Of a DNA stretch of 64,000 bases, positions 44,096-53,248 are shown in pieces. The notes below the pieces were generated by a model that had not been told where the DNA came from, ran no database searches, and saw only the letters and a program-made list of their open reading frames with translations. The position numbers and the translations under genes are program-made. Position 1 is the stretch's first letter. Every line of letters begins with the position of its first letter. The stretch is from NCBI GenBank assembly GCA_046155615.1, contig JBJXFP010000096.1, positions 1-64,000 of the forward strand, written 5' to 3'. The stretch is from JANNVZ01 sp046155615. Lineage in GTDB: Bacteria; Bacteroidota; Bacteroidia; Flavobacteriales_D; Sanyastnellaceae.

Positions 44096-45565
44096 ATGAA
44101 AAGATTTCTATTCTCGCTCTCTCTGTTCATGTTCCTTCATCAGGCACTTGCCTTTCGTGCGGTATTCGATTCCAAAATTTTCTACCATCCAACAGATGGG
44201 CCTTATGTGGAGAGCATCATCACCTTCGATGGGGCTACCTTTAAGCAACTGGCAGCAGACTCCGGCCTGATGCAGGCCCGCGCAGCGGTTACCATCATCA
44301 TCAGCAAGCTGGACAAAGTGGTAGATTTCAGAAAGGTGGAGATATCAGGCCCGCTGGTGTTGCCCGGTGAGGCTGCAGAATTTGTCTCCATCGAAAGATT
44401 TGTATTGCCTGCCGGCAGTTATGCTGTAGAGGTAACTATAAGCGATGCCAACGACCCCGAAGCCGAGGCCGAAACAGGCAGACAAATAGTTACTATAAAT
44501 CAACCATCAGAAGGCATTTATTTTTCTGATTTCCTGATGGTATCGGCCTACCGCAAAGCAGAGCGAACCTCGCCCATCACCCGCTCAGGTATGGACATGA
44601 TGCCCTTCAACTCTGTATTCTTTCCAAGCTCCATTGGCAGCCTGATGTTCTATACAGAAATATATGGAAGCACAGCCTATTTTGGAGAGGGCAGTGCCTT
44701 TGTATCTGCTATTTGTGTAGTAGATGCTGAGGAAAAAATATACGAAGCCTGCCGCAGAATGAAGCGTGAAAACTGCGCTGATGTGGTTCCCATATTTCAG
44801 TCGCTCGATATAAGCGACCTGCCAACAGGCGAATACAAACTGCGGCTCGAAGTGCGCAATGCAAAGAATGTGGTGGTATCAAAAAATGAAATCCGCTTTA
44901 GCCGATCCAACTTGCAGATATTGGAAGGTGAGCAACTTGAAGTAAGTGAAGAAATCCTGCAACAATCTTTTGCAGGAACATTCGAATCTGCTGACTCACT
45001 TTATGCCGTGCTGCAATCGCACCTTCCAATGGCCAACAACATAGAGCGCATCAGCATAGACAATCAACTTACCGATGCCACACTCATGCAGATGCAGAGT
45101 TTCCTATACACATTCTGGTACAACCGCAATCCCACAAGCCCTGAGGCTGCCTACAACGAATATATGGCCAAGGTGAAAAAAGTACATGAGATATTCGGCA
45201 CGCGAACCAAACCCGGATGGCGAACCGATCGTGGCCGTGTGTACTTGCAATATGGTGCACCCAACACCCGCATAGTGCGCAACAGCGACAGCGACTACTG
45301 GCCTTTTGAAATATGGCATTACTACGAAACCAACAATCACCTGCACGACCGCAGGTTTCTCTTCTATGACACCACACTGGGTGGCGACATGGAATTGCTG
45401 CACAGCGATGTGCCCGCAGAAATGAAAAACCATGAATGGAAAACCATGGTACGTTCACGTATTACCGCAGCCAATGCCGCTGGCACCTCCGACAACAACA
45501 GCAGGCAAAACAAAGACCCATACAGTGGTGATGAGTTGGAAGACCTGTGGTTCAATCCACATTGA
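44096..45565 (+). CDS. GWxTD-domain protein
   Basis: A 489-residue secreted or periplasmic protein (signal peptide to about residue 20). The N-terminal half is beta-rich. The C-terminal half carries the GWxTD domain: PGWRTDRGRVYLQYGAP at about 375-391, preceded by a helix with a FGTRTK segment and followed by WPFEIWHYYE and RRFLFYD strands. GWxTD proteins are frequent in Bacteroidota, often with a signal peptide, and their function is unknown; some are encoded near glycosyl hydrolases or secretion genes. The gene is followed by GT2 on the same strand after 108 nt. Confidence 0.87.
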   Translation: MKRFLFSLSLFMFLHQALAFRAVFDSKIFYHPTDGPYVESIITFDGATFKQLAADSGLMQARAAVTIIISKLDKVVDFRKVEISGPLVLPGEAAEFVSIERFVLPAGSYAVEVTISDANDPEAEAETGRQIVTINQPSEGIYFSDFLMVSAYRKAERTSPITRSGMDMMPFNSVFFPSSIGSLMFYTEIYGSTAYFGEGSAFVSAICVVDAEEKIYEACRRMKRENCADVVPIFQSLDISDLPTGEYKLRLEVRNAKNVVVSKNEIRFSRSNLQILEGEQLEVSEEILQQSFAGTFESADSLYAVLQSHLPMANNIERISIDNQLTDATLMQMQSFLYTFWYNRNPTSPEAAYNEYMAKVKKVHEIFGTRTKPGWRTDRGRVYLQYGAPNTRIVRNSDSDYWPFEIWHYYETNNHLHDRRFLFYDTTLGGDMELLHSDVPAEMKNHEWKTMVRSRITAANAAGTSDNNSRQNKDPYSGDELEDLWFNPH

Positions 45566-45673
45566 TGCGCTGTCATTGATAAAAATGCAGGCACACATGG
45601 CTGCCTACTTTCGCGCCTTCATTTTTTACCTAAGCAAAAAAGCAAAGGACTGACCTGACTTCAGCCATCACGA

Positions 45674-46705
45674 GTGAAACGCGCAGCCATAGCCATACTC
45701 AACTGGAACGGAGAAAAATTTCTGCGTGAGTTCCTACCCCTTGTAGTGCAGCATAGCAGCCATATAGCCGATGTGGTAGTTATCGACAATGCAAGTACTG
45801 ATGGGTCGCTTACATATGTAAAAGAGAAATTTCCTGAAGTCATCATCGTAGAGCTGCCCGTCAACTATGGCTTTGCCGGAGGCTACAACCATGGTCTGGT
45901 TTCATTGCAGCATGAAATATTCGTGTTGCTCAACAGCGATGTGGAAGTAACTGCGGGTTGGATAGAGCCTGTGCTTGCCTACATGGATTCGCAACCCAGC
46001 ATGGTGGCTTGTCAGCCAAAAATATTGGACTACCACCGCAAGCAATGGTTCGAATATGCGGGTGCAGCAGGCGGCTTTATAGATAAGGATGCGTATGCTT
46101 TTTGCGCAGGCCGCATCTTTTTCGAATTCGAGCAAGATCAGAATCAATTTGCACAAAACGAAGAAGTGTTTTGGGCATCGGGCGCAGCCATGTTCATCAG
46201 GCGCAGTGCATGGCTTCAGGTACACGGCCTCGATGAAGACTTCTTTGCGCACATGGAAGAGATAGACCTTTGCTGGCGATTGAAAAACCGTGGCCACAGC
46301 GTGGGTGCTTGCAGGCAATCTGTGGTGTACCATTATGGCGGAGGCACTTTAGACAGGCAGAGTCCTTTCAAGACCTATCTCAACTTTCGCAACAACCTGT
46401 ACATGATTGTGAAAAATTACAGACAAAGTAACCTGTGGCTGAAACTGCTGCGCAGAATGCTGCTGGATGGCATAGCGTGTTTCCGTTTCATAGGCGAGGG
46501 CAAGTGGGCACACTTCAGTGCCGTGCTCAAGGCACATGGCAGCTTTCACAAAAACATAAGGCGCATGCTTGCCAAGCGAAAGCACGAAGGCATAGAGGCA
46601 TTGCACCCCAACATGAAGGGCGTGTATCACGGTAGCATCATCAAGCATTTCTTCCTATACAGGAAAAGAAAATACAGCGAGCTGCCCGCACTGTGGAATA
46701 AGTAA
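45674..46705 (+). CDS. Glycosyltransferase family 2 (rhamnosyltransferase-like)
   Basis: A 343-residue GT-A-fold enzyme. The start is probably GTG (45674); the conserved first strand (AIAILNWNGEKFL) starts within five residues, so nothing downstream can serve. The nucleotide-sugar region has DNASTDGS (about 36-43) and NYGFAGGYNHG; the DxD-equivalent is LLNSDVEV (about 83-90), and the acceptor-side EEIDLCWR motif (about 195-202) is complete. These enzymes add sugars to surface polysaccharide or lipids. A TACTTTCG box (45606-45613) is a candidate promoter. Confidence 0.88.
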   Translation: MKRAAIAILNWNGEKFLREFLPLVVQHSSHIADVVVIDNASTDGSLTYVKEKFPEVIIVELPVNYGFAGGYNHGLVSLQHEIFVLLNSDVEVTAGWIEPVLAYMDSQPSMVACQPKILDYHRKQWFEYAGAAGGFIDKDAYAFCAGRIFFEFEQDQNQFAQNEEVFWASGAAMFIRRSAWLQVHGLDEDFFAHMEEIDLCWRLKNRGHSVGACRQSVVYHYGGGTLDRQSPFKTYLNFRNNLYMIVKNYRQSNLWLKLLRRMLLDGIACFRFIGEGKWAHFSAVLKAHGSFHKNIRRMLAKRKHEGIEALHPNMKGVYHGSIIKHFFLYRKRKYSELPALWNK

Positions 46706-46744
46706 GCTGGTCAGTCACCATGCACCACGCAGCTAATTGCTCAC

Positions 46745-46755
46745 TTATTTTGGCC
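46745..46755 (+). promoter_or_regulatory. Promoter-like 11-mer upstream of frr
   Basis: TTATTTTGGCC, identical to the proS element and 37 nt from box end to the frr ATG. Confidence 0.5.
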
Positions 46756-46789
46756 GCGTTATCCCAACCATTTTTATCAGATACACACC

Positions 46790-47353
46790 ATGAGTGATGA
46801 AGTGAAAATGGCCCTTGATGAGGCCACCGATGCGATGAGCAAAAGCATTGCGCATCTTGAGTTTGAACTTGGAAAAATCAGGGCAGGCAAAGCAACGCCT
46901 TCCATGCTTGACAGTGTAAAGGTGGACTACTACGGCACACCCACACCGCTCAAGAATATTGCGAATGTGAATACGCCCGATGCGCGCACCATCACCGTGC
47001 AGGCTTGGGAAAAAAACATGCTCGATGCCATTTGCAAAGCCATCATGGAAGCGAATCTGGGCCTCAATCCGCAAAACCATGGCGACCAGGTAATAATCAA
47101 TGTGCCCATGCTGACAGAGGAAAGAAGGAAAGACCTTACCAAGCGCTCGCATGCTGAAGGTGAACATGCGCGCGTAGGCATTCGCAATGCGCGCAAGGAT
47201 GCAATTGACTTCATAAAAACAGCACAGAAGGATGGCTTGCCCGAAGATGAAGCCAAAGCCGGTGAAGCCAAAGTGCAGGAGCTCACGGACAAGTACAACC
47301 GCAAAGTGGATGAGGTGCTGGCCGCCAAAGACAAAGACATCATGACGGTGTGA
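46790..47353 (+). CDS. frr: Ribosome recycling factor
   Basis: A 187-residue protein of standard length that splits post-termination ribosomes with EF-G. The three-helix-bundle sequences are typical: FELGKIRAGKATPSMLD (about 25-41), DYYGTPTPL (about 45-53) and the conserved LTEERRKDL / RSHAEGEHARVGIRNARKDA region. In many bacteria frr follows pyrH; here it is preceded by GT2 and followed by paaA after 42 nt, so the gene order is not the common one. Confidence 0.96.
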   Translation: MSDEVKMALDEATDAMSKSIAHLEFELGKIRAGKATPSMLDSVKVDYYGTPTPLKNIANVNTPDARTITVQAWEKNMLDAICKAIMEANLGLNPQNHGDQVIINVPMLTEERRKDLTKRSHAEGEHARVGIRNARKDAIDFIKTAQKDGLPEDEAKAGEAKVQELTDKYNRKVDEVLAAKDKDIMTV

Positions 47354-47395
47354 TCGACAATTTTTTTCTGTACACATTCTAAAAAAAGAACAAGC

Positions 47396-48346
47396 ATGAA
47401 CGACCAACAGATGCATGAAAATTTTCAGACCTATGTGGAAGCTGAAAACAAAGTGGAAGCCAAAGACTGGATGCCCGAGGGCTATCGCAAAACATTGGTA
47501 AGGCAAATGGCCCAGCATGCACACAGCGAAATAGTAGGCATGTTGCCCGAAGGCAATTGGATAACCCGTGCACCATCCTTGCGCAGAAAGACCATACTGC
47601 TGAGCAAAGTGCAGGACGAAGCAGGTCACGGACTTTACCTATACAGCGCCTGCGAAACATTGGGGGTGGAAAGGGACACCCTCATCAACGAATTGCACAC
47701 GGGCAAAGCCAAGTACTCCAGCATATTCAACTACCCCACGCTGACCTGGGCCGACATAGGAGCTATAGGCTGGCTGGTGGATGGTGCCGCTATAGTAAAT
47801 CAGGTGTCGCTCCAGCGCACCAGCTATGGCCCATACAGCCGTGCTATGATTCGCATTTGCAAAGAAGAAAGTTTTCATCAGCGCCAGGGTTACGAGATAA
47901 TGATAGCACTTGGCCGCAACGGCAACGATGCCCAAAAGAAGATGGCACAGGATGCACTGAACCGCTGGTGGTGGCCATCGCTCATGATGTTTGGCCCGAG
48001 CGATACACACTCGCCCAACAGTGCGCAAAACATGGCATGGAAAATAAAACGCCACAGCAACGATGAGTTGCGCCAGAAGTTTGTGGACATGTCTGTGCCG
48101 CAAGCCAACTACTTAGGACTTAGCCTTCCTGATCCGCACCTGAAATGGAACGAAGAAAAAAAGCGCTATGACTTTGGCGAAATAGACTGGACCGAATTCA
48201 ACGAGGTGGTGAAGGGCAATGGTCCATGCAACAAGCAACGTGTGGCTACGCGAAGCAAAGCCTATGAAGAAGGAGCCTGGGTGCGTGAAGCTGCAACAGC
48301 ATACGCTGAAAAACAAGCTGTGCGCAACAGGCAAGTGGCAGCGTGA
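47396..48346 (+). CDS. paaA: Phenylacetyl-CoA epoxidase subunit A (isolated)
   Basis: A 316-residue ferritin-like di-iron oxygenase subunit that in a PaaABCE complex epoxidises phenylacetyl-CoA. The carboxylate/His ligands are seen as SEIVG (Glu46), QDEAGH (Glu75, His78) and KEESFHQ (Glu158, His161). Length is normal. The partners paaB, paaC, paaD and paaE are not adjacent: the next gene is folK on the other strand. Either the cluster is split, or this PaaA works with other partners. It follows frr closely, with a 42-nt gap and no terminator. Confidence 0.9.
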   Translation: MNDQQMHENFQTYVEAENKVEAKDWMPEGYRKTLVRQMAQHAHSEIVGMLPEGNWITRAPSLRRKTILLSKVQDEAGHGLYLYSACETLGVERDTLINELHTGKAKYSSIFNYPTLTWADIGAIGWLVDGAAIVNQVSLQRTSYGPYSRAMIRICKEESFHQRQGYEIMIALGRNGNDAQKKMAQDALNRWWWPSLMMFGPSDTHSPNSAQNMAWKIKRHSNDELRQKFVDMSVPQANYLGLSLPDPHLKWNEEKKRYDFGEIDWTEFNEVVKGNGPCNKQRVATRSKAYEEGAWVREAATAYAEKQAVRNRQVAA

Positions 48347-48362
48347 AGTGAATAATGCAAAC

Positions 48363-48848
48363 TCAATCCACCCTCACTACAGTAGCCTGATCGACACAAG
48401 CGGTGAGTAATTCCCTCACTGTTTTCTTCAAGGTAGGGTGCAGTATTTCTGCTGCTACTTCAGCAAGTGGTATTAACACGAACCTGCGCAGATGCAGGCG
48501 CGGATGCGGCACTTCGATGCACTCAGCCACATGGTGAAGGTCGTCATAAAGGAGTAAGTCCACATCCAAAGTGCGCGAGTCCACGATGCCGGGTGTACGC
48601 TCGCGCCCAAAGAATTCTTCCAGCTCGCTTATTTCTTGTATCAATTGTGCAGGGGTCAATTCGGTGCTAATGACTATAACCTGATTGTAGAAATCAGGAG
48701 CATTGACCATGCCCCATGCAGGGCTGCGATACACAGCACTTTGTGCCAGCACATCGCCCATGTTGAAATGTATAAATGAAATAACCTCCTCCAATGTACT
48801 GCGGCTGTCGCCCAGATTGCTGCCTGTGCAGAGGTAGGCTTTGTGCAT
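48363..48848 (-). CDS. folK: Hydroxymethyl-dihydropterin pyrophosphokinase
   Basis: A 161-residue folate-pathway kinase that pyrophosphorylates 6-hydroxymethyl-7,8-dihydropterin. The opening KAYLCTGSNLGD, the HPPK signature RTLDVDLLLYDD and the PHPRLHLRRFVLIPL segment are all present. I use the ATG at 48846-48848, whose MHKAYL matches family N-termini; an ATG at 48857 would add MGP and lie 5 nt from a perfect promoter box. Convergent with paaA, 16 nt apart. Confidence 0.93.
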   Translation of the reverse strand: MHKAYLCTGSNLGDSRSTLEEVISFIHFNMGDVLAQSAVYRSPAWGMVNAPDFYNQVIVISTELTPAQLIQEISELEEFFGRERTPGIVDSRTLDVDLLLYDDLHHVAECIEVPHPRLHLRRFVLIPLAEVAAEILHPTLKKTVRELLTACVDQATVVRVD

Positions 48849-48862
48849 TGGCCCCATGTGGC

Positions 48863-48870
48863 CAAAGGTA
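48863..48870 (-). promoter_or_regulatory. Promoter box at the folK start
   Basis: Minus strand TACCTTTG, a perfect consensus match. It ends 5 nt before ATG 48857 and 14 nt before ATG 48848; which of the two is used would follow from the true transcription start. Confidence 0.55.
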
Positions 48871-49223
48871 GTATGCGCCCTACCTGAAGAACTTCTTTAG
48901 GTCGATTTTGGTATGCACCGTGCAGCCGTTCACTGTGCTTGGTCATAGCGCCTATTGCGTTTACCAGTTTGTATTTACATATACGAGTGCAGTTGCGGGG
49001 AGATTTGGGGAATATAGTTCCCCCCATGTTTAGAACACGGTTGGTATGATTTGTAATTGTATTCAACCCACATTTTTGTAAAATAAGGAGTCTGCAAAAT
49101 GTCTTTGGAGTGCGAGTGTTTTCAGATATTGGAGATACCCTGAAGCTTTTTCTTAGGCAAATAGCATAATTACTTCCCTGTGCCTGAAAGACCAAGTTCT
49201 TTACTTATTTGCTCATGCTCACC
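48871..49223. other. Non-coding region between folK and the DUF58 gene
   Basis: About 350 nt with no plausible coding frame, RNA gene or clear terminator. A run of GGGGAGATTTGGGGAATATAG and CCCCCC near 48995-49025 gives weak pairing only. I see nothing I can name. Confidence 0.4.
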
Positions 49224-50513
49224 TCAAATCAACCCCCGTGCTTTCAGCTCTAAGTATTTGTTCACTGTATTTATGCTCAGGTCTTCGGGCTTGCTGAGTA
49301 TTGTTTGTATGCCATACTTGCGGAAGCGTGCTACTATTTGTTTCTTGTCGTTGAGTAGTTTTTTGGCAATGGTTTGCGCGTAGATGTCGCTGAGGTAGTC
49401 GGGTTTGTTGTCAGAGTATTTCTCTAATTCTGTGTTTTCAAAAATCATAACTACCAGCAGATGCATGGCGTTAATCTTTTGTATCACCGGCAATGCACGC
49501 TCCATGGCATAAGCACTTTCAAAATTGAGGTAGAGGAATAGGAGGCTGCGGCCATGTATCACATTCTTCACGGCACGGTACATCAGCTCGTAGTTGGCTT
49601 CAAATGGCTGCGGCTTTTCGCGGTAAAGTTGATAGAGAATTTTTTTCAGTTGCAACTCACTTCTGTCGGCAGGCAGCGTGCTGCCTATGCGGTTGGCAAA
49701 GGTGATGAGGCCCGTCTTGTCATACTTCTTCAATGCAATGTTGGCCAGCACTAAGCTGGTGTTTACACTGTAGTCCAGCAGGCTCAGTCCGTTGAAGGGC
49801 ATGTGCATACTGCGGCTTTTGTCCAGCACCATATATACCTGTTGCGAGCGTTCGTCTTCATACTGATTTACCATCAGCGTATTTCTACGGCCTGTTGCTT
49901 TCCAATTGATGGTGCGTATGTCATCGCCCTGCACATAGTTTCTTATTTTCTCAAACTCGTAGCTATGGCCAAGTCTGCGTATGTGCTTGATGCCTTCGTA
50001 ATTGCTGATACGCGCAAATGCCAGCAGTTCGTACTTTTTCATTTGTATGATGCTGGGCAAGACCGGCACCATTTGCGGAGTGGCAAGCAGCACCCTTCGC
50101 GCGCAGAGTCCGAGCACAGTGGTGGCTATTGCATTCAGCATATTGAAGTGATACTCTCCGCGTATTACAGGGCGCAACGTGTAACTGATGTTTTCAAAAC
50201 TGCCGGCACCGAGTACCACTTTGCGAAAAAAATTGCGCTCCTGAAACTGTACCGGAAGCTCGTCATACAACTCCGCACGCAATGTGAATCGCGCACTGTT
50301 CTCCACAGTCATCTCCACGGGGTTGTGGTCGCCAAGCGAAAATATTTTGCCGGTGTTTCTTGTCGCATGCAGTTTGTTTTTGATACCCGAAAGCAAAAGC
50401 GTATCGGCTATAGTAAGTGCAGCCAATGCCGCAAGTGCCACATTGGCCAATGCCTCCAACGGCATCAATGCAAAGCTGAGTGCATAGAGAAAAATGACTA
50501 CACCCAGAGCCAT
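49224..50513 (-). CDS. DUF58 protein with two membrane helices and vWA-like domain
   Basis: The ATG at 50511-50513 gives 429 residues. Two hydrophobic segments open the protein, followed by a beta domain and then the DUF58 core GDDIRTINWKATGRRNTLMVNQYE (about 205-228) and a MIDAS-like DKSRS (about 238-242) as in von Willebrand A domains. DUF58 proteins partner MoxR ATPases. The frame stays open well upstream without any ATG, GTG or TTG, and those codons translate to a plausible LTGRFF segment, so the true start may be a non-standard codon. It lies 117 nt downstream of moxR. Confidence 0.85.
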   Translation of the reverse strand: MALGVVIFLYALSFALMPLEALANVALAALAALTIADTLLLSGIKNKLHATRNTGKIFSLGDHNPVEMTVENSARFTLRAELYDELPVQFQERNFFRKVVLGAGSFENISYTLRPVIRGEYHFNMLNAIATTVLGLCARRVLLATPQMVPVLPSIIQMKKYELLAFARISNYEGIKHIRRLGHSYEFEKIRNYVQGDDIRTINWKATGRRNTLMVNQYEDERSQQVYMVLDKSRSMHMPFNGLSLLDYSVNTSLVLANIALKKYDKTGLITFANRIGSTLPADRSELQLKKILYQLYREKPQPFEANYELMYRAVKNVIHGRSLLFLYLNFESAYAMERALPVIQKINAMHLLVVMIFENTELEKYSDNKPDYLSDIYAQTIAKKLLNDKKQIVARFRKYGIQTILSKPEDLSINTVNKYLELKARGLI

Positions 50514-50579
50514 GAAGAAACGCCCCGTGAGCCGGAAACTTTGCAGTGGTGATATTTTAGTTGGATGCTGGATGTGTAA

Positions 50580-50621
50580 CAGTTGACTGGTGTCAGTTGA
50601 CAGGTGACAGTTGACAGGTAA
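50580..50621. repeat. Three tandem 14-bp repeats between moxR and DUF58
   Basis: Units CAGTTGACTGGTGT (50580-50593), CAGTTGACAGGTGA (50594-50607) and CAGTTGACAGGTAA (50608-50621) differ at only one to three positions. They fill the upstream part of an otherwise tight operon's widest gap. Confidence 0.85.
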
Positions 50622-50630
50622 CTGGTGTTT

Positions 50631-51725
50631 TTACCTCGGCACCTCTACTTTCTTAAGAATGTCATCAATAATTTCTTCCACGGTGTGTCCTTCCATTTCG
50701 CGTTCGTGGCTGAGCACTATGCGGTGGTTGAGTACTGCGGGTGCCACACTCTTTATGTCATCAGGTGTTACGAATTCGCGGCCACGCAGAGCGGCAATAG
50801 CTTTTGCTGTCTTCATCATACTCAGCGATGCACGAGGCGAAGCTCCCATGAAGAGGTCGCCATTGTTGCGTGTGTTGTGTACCACGGCAGCTATGTAGTT
50901 GAGCAGTTCAGGGCGCATATATACTTTTTCTACTATGCCTCTATAGTCTTTGAGCTGCGCAGGTGTCATCACCGGCTGCACACTATCGGTTTGTGTCAGG
51001 TCAAAATCCTGGTGGTAGCGCAGCAGTATGCGCTGCTCCTCTTCCAATGATGGGTATCCCAGCTTGATGCGGAAAATAAAACGGTCGAGTTGTGCTTCAG
51101 GCAGTGTATATGTTCCCTCTTGCTCCACGGGGTTTTGTGTAGCAATCACAAAGAAGGGGAATTCCATTTTGTATGTAACACCGTCAAAGGTCACTTGCTT
51201 TTCCTCCATCACTTCCATGAGCGAGGCTTGTGTCTTTGCCGGTGCGCGGTTTATCTCATCTATCAGTATGATGTTGGAAAACACCGGACCCTTTTTGAAG
51301 TAGAAATTGCTCTCCTTCATATTGAACACCGTGGTGCCTGTTACATCAGTTGGCATCAGGTCGGGAGTGAATTGGATGCGGCTGAAGCCCGCACTGATGG
51401 TACGTGCGAGCATACGAGCTGTTAGCGTTTTGGCTATACCGGGCAATCCTTCAATCAGCACGTGGCCACCTACCAGCATGCCGGCAAGCATAAGCTCTAT
51501 GCTGCTGTCCTGACCTACTATCACCTTGCCTACTTCTGTCTTCAGCTTGTCTGCTGCCTCGAACAGTGGTTTTACATCCACCCGTCCGGCAGCATGTATA
51601 TCGAGCCAGGGATTGGCCGGTGCTGTTGGTTCCGGTTGTGGTATTGCAGGTGTGGGATTGTGTTCGGTGTTGCCTGCCCCTACGGGGGGTGTTTCCTGCT
51701 CTCCGGTGTTTGTTGTTTCGCTCAT
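50631..51725 (-). CDS. MoxR-family AAA+ ATPase
   Basis: A 364-residue AAA+ protein. A Pro/Thr-rich N-terminal tail (about 1-45) precedes the ATPase. Walker A reads GLPGIAKT (93-100), Walker B/sensor region ILIDEINRAPAKTQ (about 152-165), and the arginine-finger region is complete. MoxR ATPases act as chaperone-like remodellers with vWA/DUF58 partners; in Bacteroidota this one stands in the SpoIIM-DUF4129-DUF4350-MoxR-DUF58 set. The gap to DUF4350 is 68 nt. Confidence 0.93.
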   Translation of the reverse strand: MSETTNTGEQETPPVGAGNTEHNPTPAIPQPEPTAPANPWLDIHAAGRVDVKPLFEAADKLKTEVGKVIVGQDSSIELMLAGMLVGGHVLIEGLPGIAKTLTARMLARTISAGFSRIQFTPDLMPTDVTGTTVFNMKESNFYFKKGPVFSNIILIDEINRAPAKTQASLMEVMEEKQVTFDGVTYKMEFPFFVIATQNPVEQEGTYTLPEAQLDRFIFRIKLGYPSLEEEQRILLRYHQDFDLTQTDSVQPVMTPAQLKDYRGIVEKVYMRPELLNYIAAVVHNTRNNGDLFMGASPRASLSMMKTAKAIAALRGREFVTPDDIKSVAPAVLNHRIVLSHEREMEGHTVEEIIDDILKKVEVPR

Positions 51726-51793
51726 GCGTTGGTTGTTTTGCTTTTGTTGTTCTATAATAATTTGAATGACGTTTTTCGCCAGTCAGTCAAAAC

Positions 51794-53248
51794 TCATTTA
51801 CACAATTCATAAAACTTTTCAAGTGTATGATGAAAGCGCAGCATGTCCGGTGTTTCCACCACCACTATGCTCGACAGGTATTTGTTTTGTTCAAATATGT
51901 CCTTCACCAATGTTTCGGTCACATTGCTTTTGCGGGCAATCTGTAAGTAAAGCGCTTCATCTTCATCAGCCATGGCCGCAGGCAGCTTCAGGTTGAGTCT
52001 GTCGCGCAGGTATGCGCGAAACAAATCCATCTTCATCTTCACTAATTTCTTGTGGTCGCTTTGCCTCATGAACATTTGCGATATCACCTCGGTGTATTCT
52101 ATGGAAGTATTCTCCATATTGTCAGCCGATGGTATGATGCGCTGCCTGCGCTTAGCGCCAAACATGAGGTAGAGCAGGCCCGCGGCCAGCAAGAGGTACC
52201 ATGCAGTTTTCAGCATGGGTTCCGACAGGATGAATTCCATCGGGCCTTCATCGGGTTTGGTCAAATCTTTTTGTGATGGTTCCTGCTGGGCGATGTCATA
52301 ATCTCTGTTGTCCTCGTCCCAATACACATGGCCTTTGCCCATATCGGCCATGGCCATGCGGCAGTAGTTCATCGCAGTGTCATTCACCATGTTGAAGTTG
52401 GTGAATATGAGTGGAGTGCTGTGGAAATAAACTTTGCCCAGGCCATGCTCGCACATGATGTAGTTCACGTATTCATCATTGAAGTGGCCCATGATGTTCA
52501 CAGGTTTGTTATCTCTTGTGCCAAGGCTGTCATTGAAGTATTGCCACATCTTGGTGGTGCGTTCGAAGTGTACATACTTGCTCAGATTGAATGCAGGCAT
52601 GGATGAAGCCGCATCCATGTTCAACTTCATACTCACCAGCGTATCATGAATTCCAAATGAGAGGTTGTACAAGGAAGCATTATTTATCTGAGTGAAATTC
52701 TCAATGTCCGATTCATCTTGTTGCTCTTGGTATTCATCTTCATATTCTTCATCGTACTCATCATATTCATCCGATTCTTCTTCACTATTTTCATAGTAAT
52801 CTTTCATCCAGGCTTGCTCAAATTCTGACAATTCAGGTTGCCGGTTCATTACTTGCAGCAGAGTATCCGCCAGTGAGCTTTCAGGATAGTCACTCATGAT
52901 GTAAGCGTGATTGCCGGCTGCCACGAACTCAAGCAGCCTGCGTGTATCATCTTCATTCGGAAAAAATTGATGGCCTATGTACACATAGTTGTCCACCTCA
53001 GTAGTTGGGTCAGCAGGCAATTCTTTGAAGGCGCTGTCTTTCACCATCACAAATTGCTGACCGCTACGCACATCGCGCATGAGGCGATAAAAAACCATGG
53101 TGCCGTATGGCTGATCATCGTAAGGCTTGTAACTTTCATTCCAGCGGTAGCGTTCGCCACTGAAGAGATAGAACACCACAAGCAATCCGATAATTGCAAC
53201 AATTACCAGCAGCCATATCTTGGTCGTATTCTTACCTGTTGCCGCCAT
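51794..53248 (-). CDS. DUF4350-domain membrane protein
   Basis: A 484-residue protein with an N-terminal transmembrane helix (about 10-30) and another near 345-365 (LLLAAGLLYLMFG). Between them is a DUF4350-type ThuA-like domain (YGTMVFYRLM near 45-55 and later IMSDYPES), interrupted at about 153-183 by a strongly acidic Asp/Glu/Tyr run. The C-terminal third is a cytoplasmic helical region. The start overlaps the DUF4129 gene by 17 nt, which indicates coupled translation. Its role is unknown, linked by context to MoxR. Confidence 0.8.
   Translation of the reverse strand: MAATGKNTTKIWLLVIVAIIGLLVVFYLFSGERYRWNESYKPYDDQPYGTMVFYRLMRDVRSGQQFVMVKDSAFKELPADPTTEVDNYVYIGHQFFPNEDDTRRLLEFVAAGNHAYIMSDYPESSLADTLLQVMNRQPELSEFEQAWMKDYYENSEEESDEYDEYDEEYEDEYQEQQDESDIENFTQINNASLYNLSFGIHDTLVSMKLNMDAASSMPAFNLSKYVHFERTTKMWQYFNDSLGTRDNKPVNIMGHFNDEYVNYIMCEHGLGKVYFHSTPLIFTNFNMVNDTAMNYCRMAMADMGKGHVYWDEDNRDYDIAQQEPSQKDLTKPDEGPMEFILSEPMLKTAWYLLLAAGLLYLMFGAKRRQRIIPSADNMENTSIEYTEVISQMFMRQSDHKKLVKMKMDLFRAYLRDRLNLKLPAAMADEDEALYLQIARKSNVTETLVKDIFEQNKYLSSIVVVETPDMLRFHHTLEKFYELCK

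Noticed and set aside
46745..47629. Open frame of nearly 300 codons opposite frr and the start of paaA
   Set aside because: Spans two unrelated certain genes in antisense and has a Phe/His/Cys-rich composition.
50580..50621. 14-bp tandem repeats as a CRISPR array
   Set aside because: Units are too short, directly adjacent with no spacers, and no cas gene is present.
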